Below are positions 22,910-35,221 of a DNA stretch of 64,000 bases, piece after piece. Origin of the DNA: Stictocephala bisonia (Eukaryota; Arthropoda; Insecta; Hemiptera; Membracidae); the NCBI GenBank assembly GCA_035578905.1, contig JAQJVL010000287.1, forward strand, positions 243,501 to 307,500. The letters run 5' to 3'. The first letter of the stretch is position 1, and each line of letters begins with the position of its first letter. The notes under the pieces were generated by a model. It saw only the letters and a program-made list of their open reading frames with translations, made no database searches and had not been told where the DNA came from. The translations under genes were made by a program, and so were the position numbers.

Positions 22910-23340
22910 CTCGGCCCTGCGGGCCTCGCCAGGGGGCAAGCCCCCTGGACCCCCGGATCTTTTTGCTTAGAGCCTACGGCTAAAATTCAAGAAACATGGA
23001 ACATGCTTTAGCTGTTCCATCGACATCGACAGGTACATTCACAACTTGACCGTACTCTTTCATCCGTTCAGCAGCGGTTTTGGCAGCAGTTTTGATCGGT
23101 TTACACTCACCATTTTCGTTGGGTAGTGATTTTTCGGCAGCTTTACGCGCTTTATATTCCTTTTGACGTTGAGCACCAGTTTTGGGTTTCTTTGGTTCAG
23201 TTATTATTTCGGAGGTTGCGTTTCCGAATCCAGATATAGATCTATCAGTAGAATGGCGAGTACATACACCTGACGATGTCGAAGGAGGGCAATCTGATCC
23301 AGGACACAACATCACCGGTGGACGGCTGGAGGTAGACTGA
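22910..23340 (-). pseudogene. Helitron-like ORF fragment with GC-rich hairpin
   Basis: The minus-strand frame 23315-22980 (111 codons) has a Ser/Thr/Cys-rich start and a Lys-rich repeat, 'KTGAQRQKEYKARKAAEK' and 'KTAAERMKEYGQ'. This kind of repeat ('AERxxEYRxRK') occurs near the N-terminus of Helitron-encoded proteins in arthropods. Just beyond its end, 22911-22964 is unusually GC-rich, with inverted blocks CTGCGGGCCTCG and AGGGGGCAAGCCCCCTGG that can fold. No Rep or helicase part is present. The assignment is tentative. Confidence 0.35.
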
Positions 23341-23659
23341 TATGTAAATGAGGACTGGATTCTCTAATTAGGACTTAATTTTGTATATTTTTAACAAGAG
23401 TTGTCATGGAAACTAAAGATGTACTTTGATCAACGCTTGCAAATAAAATCATTATTGAAGTCAACACTGATATGTCATTGTGTTTTCATGGTTACGCGTC
23501 ACCCTCCCGCGTAACGTTTTCAGACAGTTAGGTCAAGACTAAAGCATGTTCCATGCTAAAATATATTTCTGATTTTCATTTCTTTATTTTGGCTATTTAA
23601 GCTATCTACTATGAAAAAACTTTCAGCCAAAAAATCCACAAGGCCCCTGTTCTATATAA

Positions 23660-23790
23660 TCTATACCTATAAAAGGCAAATATCACTGACTCACTCATCG
23701 CTGTAACTAAAAAATAACTAAGCATATGAGACTGAAATTTTGTAGAGTCAAAGGTCTTATGTTGTAGAAATGCAATAAGAAGGGATTTTG
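23660..23790 (-). repeat. Tail of interspersed repeat (same family as 55438-55963)
   Basis: TATAAAAGGCAAATATCACT followed by GACTCACTCATCGC is the complement of the tail of the repeat at about 55925-55965 (GATGAGTGAGTCAATCAGTG then GGGCTTTGCC). Only the tail part is clear; the rest is replaced by other elements. Confidence 0.5.
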
Positions 23791-23843
23791 AAAAATTTTA
23801 GTAAATCAAAGATGTCAGCCTTTTTTAGTGCCAAAAATTTTAA

Positions 23844-24727
23844 CCCTCGATCCGGCAGTCATTTTTGCCCAAAATGTCGGGTCATTTTTGGTGATTTTGC
23901 AGTGATGTTTTATAAAATTCATAAAAAATATTATATTACAATAAAAGTACAATTGTGTGGTATCAAACTGTTCACAAGAATGTGGGCTATCATATAATAC
24001 ATAATTCATGACGTATACAAATTTTATTTTTTTTTTTTATGTTATGAAATATTTGTAAATTTTTTTCGAAATCGCGGAAAATAGGGGGGACCACCCCCTA
24101 TGATCAATGTTGTGATGATAAAAAAAGAAATTGAGATAGCCAAAATGTTTTAAATTTTATCTAGTTTCAGAAAATATATAGTTTATATAGGTTTGTAAGT
24201 AAAAATTATTTTTTATAAATTTTTAACTGGAAAGTATACAAAAACCTGAAAATTAGTAACCATGGTTACTATAACATTCAAAAATATGATACAAATTTTC
24301 TACAAACACTACAGAGTTCTATTATATACTAAACTTTAGCTAAAAACATGCTCTAATACAATATAATACACTTCTAAACACACTAGAAGTGATAATTACA
24401 TTGCAAACGATAATTATTTACCGTAGTTGAAATCAGGCCCGGCAGACTAAACAACAACAAAAATGGCGAGACTCAGAGACTGGCTTCCTTCTTCAACTTT
24501 CACTACGTTTTAAAATAACGCCGATACAGTGCAGTGTGCGTTGTTGCATACCACTGGAATCGTATGTTCACGCTGAGTACATAGAGTATATAAACATCGA
24601 AGTAGCTCGATTTTTGCGCATTATAAATATGGTAAATCTCCGACGCTGCAATTGTACGAAAATTCGTACAATGCCAGTTTGTTGACGAAAAAATTGTACG
24701 AAATTTCGTAAAATGCCGGATCGAGGG
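23844..24727. mobile_element. piggyBac-like MITE, TTAA flanks, 18-bp matching ends
   Basis: TTAA at 23840-23843 and 24728-24731 flank exactly matching ends CCCTCGATCCGGCA and TGCCGGATCGAGGG. It is 884 bp. Near the right end are several subterminal palindromes such as TTGTACGAAAATTCGTACAA (24651-24670). Open frames inside are short and unrecognised. It is non-autonomous and probably young, as the ends are intact. Confidence 0.8.
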
Positions 24728-24841
24728 TTAAATGCCAAAAACAGCATTTCTCTAATTGCACTGTAGCGGCTAAATGAACGGTTCTACAGCAAAACTAACA
24801 TCGTTTTCTGTGCCTGATTTGAGACGATCTACAACTTTGGC

Positions 24842-25142
24842 CTTATGTTGTACGATTGGTCGGTAGCGTAGTTGGTTCAATCCCAGCTTCATGTGCTAAA
24901 GGTTCTCAGTTCGATCCCAATCAGAGTCAATACATTTTGAGAAGGATCAGCTGATAACCACCGGCTGTTCATTTGTCATTGGGCTATTAATTAATGACAC
25001 TTTCTAAAGAATAGTCGGCCTTAGTTTGTAACAATGACTACATTCGCTCATCTACACTCATCACACTCATTCGAAATCCATATTAGCCCATATCTTGACG
25101 ATCGGTGTCTTATGAATAAATAAATAAAAAAAATAAATAAAT
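24842..25142 (+). repeat. tRNA-derived SINE, sense copy
   Basis: The head GGTCGGTAGCGTAGTTGG resembles an RNA polymerase III A box. AGTTCGATCCC (about 24909) resembles a B box. The tail is (AATAA)n-like, ATGAATAAATAAATAAAAAA (25109-25142). The central part matches, in complement, the copies at 27574 and 41674. Confidence 0.7.
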
Positions 25143-25224
25143 AAGACTTTTTGCTCTATCTCGCCTCCTTCATCCTTAGGTAGAGCTAGATTTTCAATTT
25201 GTGTGTATAAATCAAATTGCTTAA

Positions 25225-25835
25225 TTTACGGCCTCTAAGAGTAGACTTAAAGATTTTTCTAGACTGTGAAACTTTGTTTTCTAAGAGAACATAATGTATT
25301 CAATGGGAAAGTAAACAATTTAATCTGAACACATGTATAGCCAGGTCATAGGACTTGCTAAACATGGCTAGAAATACATTATTTCACTGATTCAAAGTCG
25401 ATTACTGTACTTTGCGCTCTCTAAACATAGACTTACAGATTTTTCTAGACTATGAAACTTTTTTATCTAGGAGAACAAACTGTTTTCAATCGGAAAATTA
25501 ACAATTTAGCTTTAAAGCATGCATAGCCAGATAATAGGACATGGCTAAACATGGTGAGAAACACAATATTTTATTTGTTTAGAGTCAAATGTAGTACTTC
25601 GTGCCTTCTAAAGGTACACTTACAGATTTCTCTAGACTTTGAAACTTTATCTTAGAGAACAAATTGATTTTAATCGGAAAATTTACAATTTAATTTGACC
25701 AAATGCATAGCCAGTTCACAGGACATGGCTAAGTATGGTGAGAAACCCGATATTTCACTGATTCAGAGTCAACTACAGTAATCTGTGCCCTCTATAAGGT
25801 AGACTTACAGATTTGTCTTGACTTTGAAACTAAGG
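25225..25835 (+). repeat. ~187-bp tandem repeat, about 3.3 copies
   Basis: The motif ACTTACAGATTTxTCTxGAC occurs at about 25245, 25431, 25618 and 25803, spacings of 185-188. Between them run 'GAGAACA', 'CAATxxGAAAATTxACAATT', 'CATAGCCAG' and 'GGACATGGCTAA' in each unit. Units differ by about 15-20 percent, so the array is old. Confidence 0.75.
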
Positions 25836-25849
25836 GTCTTTAGGTATAT

Positions 25850-26265
25850 ATTTATATAAAATCCATTTACCACTAATCACTATTTCTCCAAAACTATATG
25901 TTCGATTGACTTGAAATTTTGTACATAGATTTATCTTGGCCCCTAGAGGCTCACTAAGAAATGATTTTCTTCTCCAACATCAGGAATCAGTCCCACTGGC
26001 CTCCAAAATTCCCATGGTATTCTTATGGAGCTATATTAATTGATTGTTGTATTTGATTAACAGCTGTTAAATAAAAACAAATTCAATAAAATTGTGGTTG
26101 GCTAAACTTTTAAAATTAAAAATAATTGAGTACAGTAGTAAATTATACATATCAGCTGTTTTTAATTGGATATAGTGTAAACTGAAAGCTTGCTGCACAT
26201 TCGAATATATAATCAAACTCTATATTATGACTGGCGAAGCAGGCGGATACAGCTAGTTATCTCAT
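25850..26265 (-). repeat. Interspersed repeat with ACTAGCTG head (copy 1)
   Basis: On the minus strand it begins ACTAGCTGTATCCGCCTGC and TTCGCCAGTCATAATA. It ends near a TATATATTTATATA run at 25842. The same head occurs at 56515-56553 as ACTAGCTGTACCCGCCCGC. Such microsatellite-linked, non-coding repeats are common in insects; I cannot assign the family name. Confidence 0.6.
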
Positions 26266-26269
26266 AATT

Positions 26270-26817
26270 TTAAACCGGGAAAGCTTGCAAGCAAGCATGG
26301 TTTTATTCACATTTGATTGTAGGGCTCCACTCTATTGGACTGGTTTTCAATAGTAATATAATGCAGTTATTTTATTTTTTAATTAATCTTCAGTTGTTAA
26401 ACAAACACAAATGAAATGAACACGTTTAAATAGGCTAAGTAATATCATTGTGTGTTTATACTAATAAACAGGTAGCAACGCAAGTAAATAATCTAAATAA
26501 ATTTAATATTTTGATTTTACATCACACAGTTAATCTATGATAATTTTTAATAAAAAGTCAGAGGGCGAGGTGTAACGAGCAGTGATTGACGTGGTTGGCA
26601 CGTGAAGCGTGCAGTGGTGTCTCTTTGTATTTGCTATTTTGTATCAGTTGTGATTTGGTCTGACGATGTTGTCTTCAACAATGAAAATCATAATATAATA
26701 TTTAATCAAATTTAGTAAAAATGCATGTAATAAAAATTTCAATGATTAGAATTTCGAAGTACTATTATTTTAAAATTGCAAAAATACGTTGTCAGATAAA
26801 TAAGTAGTTTTCTACAG
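26270..26817. other. Intron, nothing recognised
   Basis: AT-rich intron ending in the acceptor TTTTCTACAG for exon g. Confidence 0.5.
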
Positions 26818-27016
26818 GATTTACCGCAGTATGGAGGAGAAAGACGTTGTTCAAGGGTTGTTTGAGGAGAAGATAGCAGGAGTCTGCGCACAATCAGTGC
26901 GTTCAGCTTTACTCTTAGAAGATCAAAATCACTGGAAAGCAGCTCTGAAACAATATGATGATTGTATTGATAAGGATAGTTCAGTAGAACACTTTTTGGA
27001 TGAAGCCCGTTTTAAG
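26818..27016 (+). CDS. PRKDC: DNA-PKcs exon g (FAT region)
   Basis: The acceptor is TTTTCTACAG and the donor AAG|GTAAAT. The first base completes a Glu codon with exon f. 'VVQGLFEEKIAGVCAQSVRS' and 'WKAALKQYDDCIDK' align with human '[20 protein letters not shown]' and 'YSEAAKQYDEALNK'. These are TPR-like helices of the FAT domain. The ATG at 26831 is an internal Met, not a start. The frame ends in phase 0 at 'DEARFK', which continues in exon h as 'CFANLSQWREL' (human 'CYNHLAEWKSL'). Confidence 0.92.
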
Positions 27017-27287
27017 GTAAATTATGAAATGTTTATTTTTATAATTTATTATAAAATAGCATACTTGCACTGTCTCCACTTGTCATGTTAAAAGTAAAAC
27101 GGTGATATAATTATTAGTTAAAACATATACAATTCAATTGACAGATTATTATTAATGGTTGTTTTGTATTCAGTTTATAAACTGTTAAAATAGCCTGTCT
27201 AAAAAATACTATAAACTAGAGAAAAAAACTTAATTACTTCAGTCTATCAAGACACTTCAATAATGTCTTTGAACAGAGACTAACAAA

Positions 27288-29555
27288 TAGGGGTGTGCGA
27301 TGCAGCAAAGTTTTTTCGATTCGATGCAGCAATGTGATTCAAATAATTTCGATTCAACCCGATGCGATTCGATTCAATGCACACATACAGAATAAATGGT
27401 TTTTAGTTTTATTAAGTTACTAGTACAAAGAAATATTATTTAAAACAAATTTACTAATCATATAAATGTTAGCTATTTAATATTATATTTATGTTATAAA
27501 AATAAACTTTATATAAGAATTATATAAGGAGGTAATTTTAAAATAATATACAGAATTTAAGATTACTAAATATTCTTACATTCTTACATATGAGACGCCG
27601 ACACAACGTTGTTGGTATTTTAAGGCGAATATGAATAATTATATGAGTGTAGTCTGGTTACTGAGTTCAACTGTTCCTCAGAAAGGGCAATTTATTAATA
27701 GCCCAACAACCAGGGCAACTAAGGGACCTACAGCTTTACATGGAATCCGAACCACGTAGTGCTGGTCTGATTTTCAGCTAATTGACAAGCCTGATACTCA
27801 TTATCTCCCCCACACAACATCCGTACAATGATTACCACCCAACATGGACACCCCAGACTTCTCTAGTACTGTCCACGCCGATAGCAACCATTGAGCGGAC
27901 GCCATGTCGGTATTAAGAGGACCGAGCATCCATCCTATCGCCTACAATCTCCCAAACACTTTGTCCCCAAGTAGCTGGGTTACAGCACTGCGCCACCAGT
28001 GCCGACTACAGTAGGCCTAAAGCACAATAAATTACTATTATTTTAAAATAGAATTTTAGAGCTTAATAATTTTGTTTACCACTAAGCATGCTTATGTAAT
28101 TAAGACAAAAGACGGACAAATATAGAAAAAGAAAGTATCAAAGAAAGTTGATGGCTCTGAATTAAATTCATTACATTTAAATGCCAATAGTTGTACTTTA
28201 CTGTTCCTATGAGAGAGTTTTAACTAGCCAAAATTATACAAATTAAACAATATAATACATTGGCAAAAAGAAGAATGAAATATAATGGAAAACAGCTTAA
28301 TTATTGTTATTCGCTATCATTGTTGAAAAGTGCTGATAGCCATATATAACTGTTTATTTTTTATCTGATGATGAGTTGACTGAAACAAAAATTAATGTAA
28401 AGTTACCTAAGAACAGGTGAATTAAATGTACTAAATCACAGAATTATTTAAAGAAGCAGCTTTTCTATGTAATTATTGTTAAAAAATCCATTATTGTTTA
28501 GACAATATATTAAAATTAATAAAATACTACTTACATAAGCAATAAAATGTAATTTACTGAGTACATATTTTATATTATTTTAATTTAAAATATTTTCCAA
28601 TAAAAAGGTTGGAAATACATGTTAATTGTTTTAAATTAACATTTAATTATACTTTTTTTAAATGTAAATCTTGAGTAATCTATTTTAGACACAGTGCTAA
28701 CGGACTAACTGAATTGTAATCGATAAACGTGAATCACTAAAAACGCAACACTAAAAATGCAACATGTTTGAATTTATAAAAGAAAACAAGGTAAGACTGT
28801 ATTTTGATTTGTAAATAGTTTGTAAAAAATATGGACAGTAGAAGCCATGTAAACTATCAGACAGGAAGTGATAACAAAAATCATGACAAAGAATGGACTG
28901 ATGTTATCAGCAATATTCTAAACGACTTGACTGGTCTTATCTGAAATATTCATTCAGACTGTTATCAGTAATATTCGAAAACATAGTAGAAGACCTAATT
29001 TCTTTCACTATTCCCAATGACTACGCAATAATTAGTACTATTTGTTATCAAATACGGATCCCAAAATAATTGCCGACTAACTGAAATATTTGGACTGTCT
29101 GTATGAAAAATTTAATGTTCTTCTGATCATACGCATTGCTTGATAGGCTTATATCATGTTCATATCAGCACGAGTTATCTTGCGGTGCAACTCTAGTCGT
29201 TATCACGATACAGTATAATCAGGTTTGTGTCAGATCACACTCATCCCTGTCGACTCGGAACGAAAACAAACTTGAGTAATAATCATTTTACAACTATTTT
29301 TCTGTAAACTATTTTATTTAAAACGTCAATGTAGTAGTTCTAGAAGATGCACCAATAAATATTATAGATTAAATGGCGTTTTTCCTTTATAACTCATCAT
29401 TTTGGCGCATCAGAATAATTCTGAGACATCGATATTGCTTATGCATTGTAGCACTATCGATGCATCGCGTTTCTTTCAATGCATCAACATTTTTACTAGT
29501 CCTGAATCGAATCGCATCAATTTTTCAATGCATTTTGATGCATCGCACACCCCTA
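27288..29555. mobile_element. hAT-like non-autonomous element, 2.27 kb
   Basis: Left end TAGGGGTGTGCGATGCA and the right-end complement TAGGGGTGTGCGATGCA are identical over 17 bases. Flanking octamers CTAACAAA and CTAATGAT agree at only 5 of 8 positions, so the target duplication has decayed or is uncertain. Both subterminal regions are dense in GATTCGAT / GATGCA motifs (27310-27385 and 29465-29545), likely transposase-binding repeats. No transposase is seen. A SINE is nested at 27574-28012. Confidence 0.7.
27574..28012 (-). repeat. tRNA-derived SINE, near full-length
   Basis: On the minus strand the head is GTCGGCACTGGTGGCGCAGT, with an A-box-like TGGCGCAGTGC, and a B-box-like GGTTCGGATTCC follows further in. 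The tail ends GGCGTCTCATATGTAAGAAT. The last 60 bases are nearly identical to the copy at 41674, showing recent activity. It is about 440 bp. Confidence 0.7.
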
Positions 29556-29564
29556 CTAATGATA

Positions 29565-30195
29565 GATTCTAAAAAATGTCTTTCATCCATCATAAAAAGA
29601 GAGCAATTTTTCTCACATTTAAACCATAGACTGTTTAACATTCCTCTGTCTAAAAAAATGTTAATAAAGAAGTTATAACAATAAAATACATTGTTCTATT
29701 CAATGGATGTACAGAAAATATGATTGATAAGATGATTATTGAAAAAAGAAAACAAATTCAAAAGTATAATAGAAGCACATAATCAAACATAGAGGAACAA
29801 AGCAAATCTTGGAAAAGTATGAATTATAATACAAAATCAAATTTAATCAAGTAGACTTATTTAAAAATAATAATATAATATTTCTATTAAACAAAAAAAT
29901 TTAAACACATTCATCCAGTGAAGATAAATTAAAAATGAAGTTAAGTGAGGAATATATTAAATTAAATGCAATGTTTATAAAAAAAATTATATTGGCCAAA
30001 CTCAACGAAATTTAAAAACTATATTTAACGAACACAAAGACATTTGAAGAGTAACCATCCATAAATATCGACCATTGTGGATGGACAATAAAAGAAATGA
30101 GGACAAACAATGACATTTCCGATTATACCACACCACTTGTTCAAGTGATTGTCAACCTGACGCATTTAATGAGGATTTTAAAGTTGCCCAGTAAG
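29565..30195 (+). pseudogene. Penelope-like element fragment (RT end plus GIY-YIG)
   Basis: Across several frames the plus strand reads 'FFSHLNHRLFNIPLSKKM' and then 'NGCTENMIDKMIIEKRKQIQ'. These correspond to the conserved block after the RT of Penelope-like elements ('RLFNIPLSxENxxxE...'). Near 29988 'YIGQTQRNLKTIFNEHK' is a GIY-YIG endonuclease signature. Stops and frameshifts make it inactive. It begins ten bases after the hAT-like element ends. Confidence 0.65.
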
Positions 30196-30199
30196 GCAT

Positions 30200-30600
30200 A
30201 TTGTGATGATTTACTTTACCAGTGCTGCGGAACAAGGCTTCATACCCAAAGAGAGAAAACATAGGTTGTTCTCTTATCCCACAGCAAATGCCTCGGTTGC
30301 GGTAATAAGCACATTACAACTGATGTACTTCTTTATTTATAGATCTGTAGTAATAATTACTATGTTTATCCTTGAGTATTTGGGGGGTAATAAAGGAGGA
30401 CTGACTTGTTGCTGGCCCTGTCATCGCATGGCAAAGTGGATAAATAACTACTAGACACACATTTAGTGCTCTATTGGATTCAGCTTCTTTTTCATTCTCC
30501 TCTGTGATTTGGGGTTAAGTGTTAGAGAGGACTTTACATTCCTAACTTCGCCCCTTTAATAAAGGCATTTTCATTTCATTCATTCATCATAAGAAATTGG
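30200..30600 (+). mobile_element. Probable retroposon 3' end with AATAAA and CATT tail
   Basis: The sequence ends TTTAATAAAGGCATTTTCAT followed by TTCATTCATTCAT, a polyadenylation signal and a short tandem tail as found at 3' ends of some non-LTR elements. The 83-codon frame inside (30203-30454) has no recognised motif. Confidence 0.35.
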
Positions 30601-31536
30601 GAAGAAATGAGTATTTTGATTAAGCATTTTCCTTGCCCATAGATAAAAGTTCATCCGGCACAGGTTATCAATCTTTTTCCGATAGTCCTGATGCAAGGGG
30701 ACATCCTAATAGGGTGCATTTTATGAGCTTTCAGTATTCTGCAAATAAGTGCCCACCAGAGTCATAAGACATTCGGCAGATCAAGTTTTGAGGATTTTGT
30801 AAAGCAGCTGCTATAATCTCAGACAGAACCCTTCTCACTTGTAACTGGTCTTGCAATTTTTTTGGATTTATTGTTTTGAGATTGCATATGGCCAGTCTCT
30901 ATTACCCGAGGTGCTAGACTTAGGAATTTTTTCCATGTGGATGCTCACGCTCAGGATATCACTTTTCATACAAGAAAGCAGCAACTGAAAAATTCTGAAA
31001 ACTTTCCCCCAAAATCATAAGCATATTAAAAGTTTCAGCATTTGTTAGATTTATTTTCAAACCAAATGTAATGTCTTATGAATTACAAGTGACTCCAAGT
31101 ACAAAATTAAAACTGAAAGACATTTAATTAAGTTAAACTAATAAACAGAAAAAGATAGAAAATAATAATAATATTAAGACACACAACAAAGCAACTGACA
31201 AAGAAGCTATAGCTGGTAATGACTTAATATAGTGATTGCATACATTATAAAAAAAAAAAAACATGTTGATAAGCTGTTGGTTAGCTGCCACGTATTCCTA
31301 ATCGATACGACACCAAGTGTTCCTAAAATTGACATGTAGTGCTGATCGGTACTACAGTGCCGTCAAGTCAGGTTTACATAAAAAGTGGCTGTGTAGTAGA
31401 TGCCAGTGACATCTAATGGTTTGTGAATGAACTACATTTATGTCAGGAAGGTTGTCATACGACAGAACATTTGCGAAATACTCGTTTATTTAATGAGTGT
31501 TACTAAGGAACTAAAATTGCTATATTTCGTTGTAGT
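30601..31536. other. Intron, nothing recognised
   Basis: AT-rich intron with an A-run at about 31250-31261. No motif was recognised on either strand. Confidence 0.45.
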
Positions 31537-34303
31537 CAAAGTCAAATCATCTTTATTTTCGTGTACATCGGTACAGTAAATAGTGTCCCAATAGTTTACA
31601 ATTCAATGCAAATCTACAAACTAATACAAAAATACAGTAAAACAGTTATTACATATTGGTATAAGCCGCTAACTAAGTGTCAAATCTTTTAGAGAACTCA
31701 TCCAGTGAATATGATGGCTTAGATAGCAAGAAAAGTTTAAGTTTAGTTTTGAATATATTTAAGTTTCCTTCATTTTTTAGATCATTTGGCAAGCTATTTA
31801 TAAATTTTGTCCCAATAAAAGAAGTTTTTTTATAATAGAATGTTAATTTATGTTTTGGTATGTGAATTTCATTTTTTCCTCTGGTATTATAGCTATGTAT
31901 GTCTTTTCGGAATGTCAGTTTATTTTCATTATTTTTTATGTACAAAATGCAGTCAAAAATATACTGATCGAACACTGTTAGAATATCTAAGTTTGTAAAG
32001 TGTTCTCTAACATGATCATAATGTTTAAGATTTAACATTATTCTAATTGCTCTTTTTTGCAATAAGAGTATTCTTTTCAAATTTGTATGTGTACTTGCAC
32101 CATAAACACAAATACCATAGGATAAATGTGAGTGAATTTTGCATAATTCACAAGTTTTAAAACTGGCAAGGTGCAAAGATACGACATTCTTTTTAAAGCA
32201 TATAATCCAGAGTTGATTTTCCCAATAACATAGTTTATATGGTTGTCCCAACTTAGATTTTCATCAACCTGAAGACCCAGAAATTTTGTACTCTTTATTT
32301 TATTTAAATTATTCCCATTTAGGTTTATTGACGGTTCTACTAAATTATGTCTTTGTTTTGTACTAAAGGAGATAAAATTGGTCTTCTGAATGTTTAAGGT
32401 TAAACCAGTATTTTGAAAAAAATTATGAAGATTTGACAATTGTACTTGGCAGCCTATTTCTAGATCATCCTGATTAGCTGCAGACACAACCATGTTTGTG
32501 TCATCAGCATAGATAACCAGTTCACTATTACTATTGTTTAAGTTAGCTAATACATTAGGCATTCCATGCAAGTAGCAAAGGAACAAAAGTGGCCCAAGAA
32601 TTGATCCTTGGGGGACACCATGCTCAATTTTCAACATTTTGGATTTTACCTTTGTTATTTTGCCCCTTTATATTGAGTTAATTTCGACGTATTGGTATCT
32701 GTCAGACAGGTATGATTTGAGCCATTTTAGAGCAACTCCACTTATCCCCATTTGTTTTAATTTTTTTAATAGAAGGTCATGTGAAATTGTATCGAAAGCT
32801 TTTGCCAAGTCCATAAGTATACCAACTAATTTATCGCCTCTGTCAATTGCTTCAATAATTGATTCAATGAAATCAACTAATGCTGTAACTACTGATTTCC
32901 CTCTCCTAAAACCATGTTGTTGGTCATCAAACAAGTTATTTTCTACCAAATATTTAACAATTTGGTTGTACATCACCCTCTCATAAATTTTCGAGAGTGC
33001 CGGAAGTACTGAGATGGGATGATAATTTAATTTGTCAGTTCTATCTCCTTTTTTAAAAACAGGGATAACTTTGGAAATTTTGAGTTCTTTAGGAAAAATG
33101 CCTGAGATAAGCGAAGAATTTATTAAGTGTACTACCGGTTTAACCATAGATGTAATTGAATATTTTATTAGTTTTAATGGAATATCATCATATCCACTTG
33201 ATAACTTGTTTTTAAAAGCTCCAATAACCTTTAATATGTCCTTTTCATCAACAGGAACACAACGGAAAACTTTGTTAAACATTTCCCCATTCACAGAATC
33301 TTCTGCTGCCATTTGGGGTTGGGACATTTTATCAGGGATATCTTTTCTCAGATTAGAAACAGTGTTTATAAAACCCTCATTAAATGTGCTACTTACCAAT
33401 TTAGGGTCAGTAACTTTCTGGCCATTCTCCACCAAAGTTATTCCATCTACATGATTTTTTTTGCATTTACCCATTTCATCATTTATTATAATCCATGTAG
33501 TTTTACTGGTATTATTTGAATTTTTTATGAGGTTATCAATAAATTCTTTTTTTGCATTAATTACTTTCTTTCTGAAACTTTTCTCTCTTTCCTTTACAAC
33601 TTTATGTAATACTGGATTATTGACCTGCCTTGCTGTTTTTGCTAAGTATATATTACTTTCTTTCTCTTTCTTTAAGTTTATATTGAACCACTTGTTTTTC
33701 CTTCTAACTTTCCTAATGGTCTTTTGTGGAAAAATTTAATCAAAATAATATGTAAAAATTCTATTAAAAGTTTCAAATTTTTTGTCAACAGGTGCATTAT
33801 ACACCTTAGTCCAATTCTCCTTTGCCAATAAATTGCTGAATATTTTCATGTTTTCCTCAGAAAATTCCCTAACAACCATTGTTCGTCTGTTCTGTAAATT
33901 CGAATTGGGTGATTGATTTTTAAGCTCTAGTATTTGGCCATCATGGTCGGAAAGAGCAGTAATGACCCCTGATACTTTTAAATCGTTCCTATTAATGTTT
34001 GTAAAGATATTGTCTATACATGTCGATGTCTGTAACTCTAGTTGGGAAATCGACCAAAAAATACAAGCCATGAATTTTTAATATGTTATTTAACTCTCTC
34101 AATTCTGATGACGATTGTAAAACATTTATATTAAAATCACCGGCCAGAATTAATTTATTTCCTTTTTTCAAGAGTAAATCAATTAATGAGTTTAACCTGT
34201 TTAAAAACTCCATATTTTTCAGCTGCGGTTTTCTGTAAATACCAGCTACTTGTACCGATTGGTACGACGGAAAATGTTGTAAGGTATTCATAAAAACGAA
34301 CAC
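31537..34303 (-). pseudogene. Non-LTR retrotransposon (jockey/CR1 group): endonuclease plus RT
   Basis: On the minus strand, in order: EEP endonuclease pieces 'VAGIYRKPQLKNMEFLN', 'LILAGDFNINVL' (about 34140), 'STCIDNIFTN' and 'SDHDGQILEL' (about 33940). Then come a basic linker 'RKVRRKNKWFNINLKKEK', RT 'PISVLPALSKIYERVMYNQI', 'QQHGFRRGKS', 'ILMDLAKAFDTISHDLL', 'HGVPQGSILGPLLF' (32600) and the catalytic 'VIYADDTNM' intact (32505). The C-terminal 'LLQKRAIRIMLNLKHYDHV' follows. Defects are a frameshift near 34020, an in-frame TAA at about 33738, one at about 32668, and a frameshift near 32110. It ends in AATAAAGATGATTTGACTTT. The endonuclease N-terminus is missing (5' truncation). With few lesions, it is a fairly recent insert. 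Confidence 0.88.
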
Positions 34304-34996
34304 AATAAAACGAATTGCAAGTGTGAAAATATGAATTTATTAATAATATTAAGACATATATAAACTCTTCAAATAAAAATATGAATGTGTAATTGACAAA
34401 ATTAAATCAAAAAATTACTTGTAAATTTCCTTGAGGCATTCCTTAGACAAGGCATGTTGTTTCTACAATTGCTGACAGATATTCTTCAAGACACACTAGC
34501 TCCAAGGCTATGCTTTCCTTGAATTAAGTTGGAAATAGACGTTGAGAGTTTGAGTCTGTATTATCTTAATAAAAAAGCCATGCATTTCATGATAATGATA
34601 GTACCAAAAAAAGCTTTCTGCGACCTTATGGTGCCATTTTAAGGTTTTTCGTTCGGCTGAATTATATAATGCCATTTGGTTGGCAACTAATGCCCATTTT
34701 CAACTCATTGTACCTAGTTACTACAAGTGGTTTTATAATGCTATTCCTTTTTCTGTCCTTCATAACCTGATTATTCACTAAGTGTTCATTCCCCTTAGCC
34801 TGTTGAAAAGGTTTAAGAATAAGTTCACGATATTCATTCAATACTCATAAAAGAACTGTAATAAAATCCCTAAAGTTGGACTTTACTTAAGTGCTATTGT
34901 TCTGAATTCTTGCAAGGGATTTTCCAGGCTAGTGTTGGTATTGGATTCGGTTAAAAGTTTTCCATTTTAATTCAACTAATTCTTACAACTGAATCC
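34304..34996. other. Intron, nothing recognised
   Basis: AT-rich intron between the LINE and the piggyBac-like coding scrap. No motif was seen. Confidence 0.45.
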
Positions 34997-35221
34997 TTAT
35001 TGTAAACACGTACCGTGGTACTGACCCACCCATACAAGTACAGTGGTACTGACGCATTCGCCCATCTTGATAAAAGTAAGTACTCTTCTCTTGTCTTGAC
35101 AGTTTGTAAGTGTTATTCCATCTTGATTTTCGATTACTACCATCTCTCCATGGTTAAGTTTTACATTTAAAATAAGTTCTTTTGGAAAGCCAACTCTATC
35201 TGAATAAAGAGTGCTTACCAA
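34997..35221 (-). pseudogene. piggyBac transposase fragment (possible)
   Basis: The 74-codon minus-strand frame reads 'GFPKELILNVKLNHGEMVV' followed by 'LTNCQDKRRVLTF'. PiggyBac-type transposases have a block of the form 'fPkelk..KLkrGe......W.DKR.V..LS' in the insertion domain, and the spacing fits. No other transposase part is next to it. The open frame is short, so the call is moderate. Confidence 0.4.

Noticed and set aside
26831..27091. Independent small gene starting at ATG 26831
   Set aside because: Homology and phase continue upstream through an acceptor at 26817, and the tail after 27016 is intron read-through.
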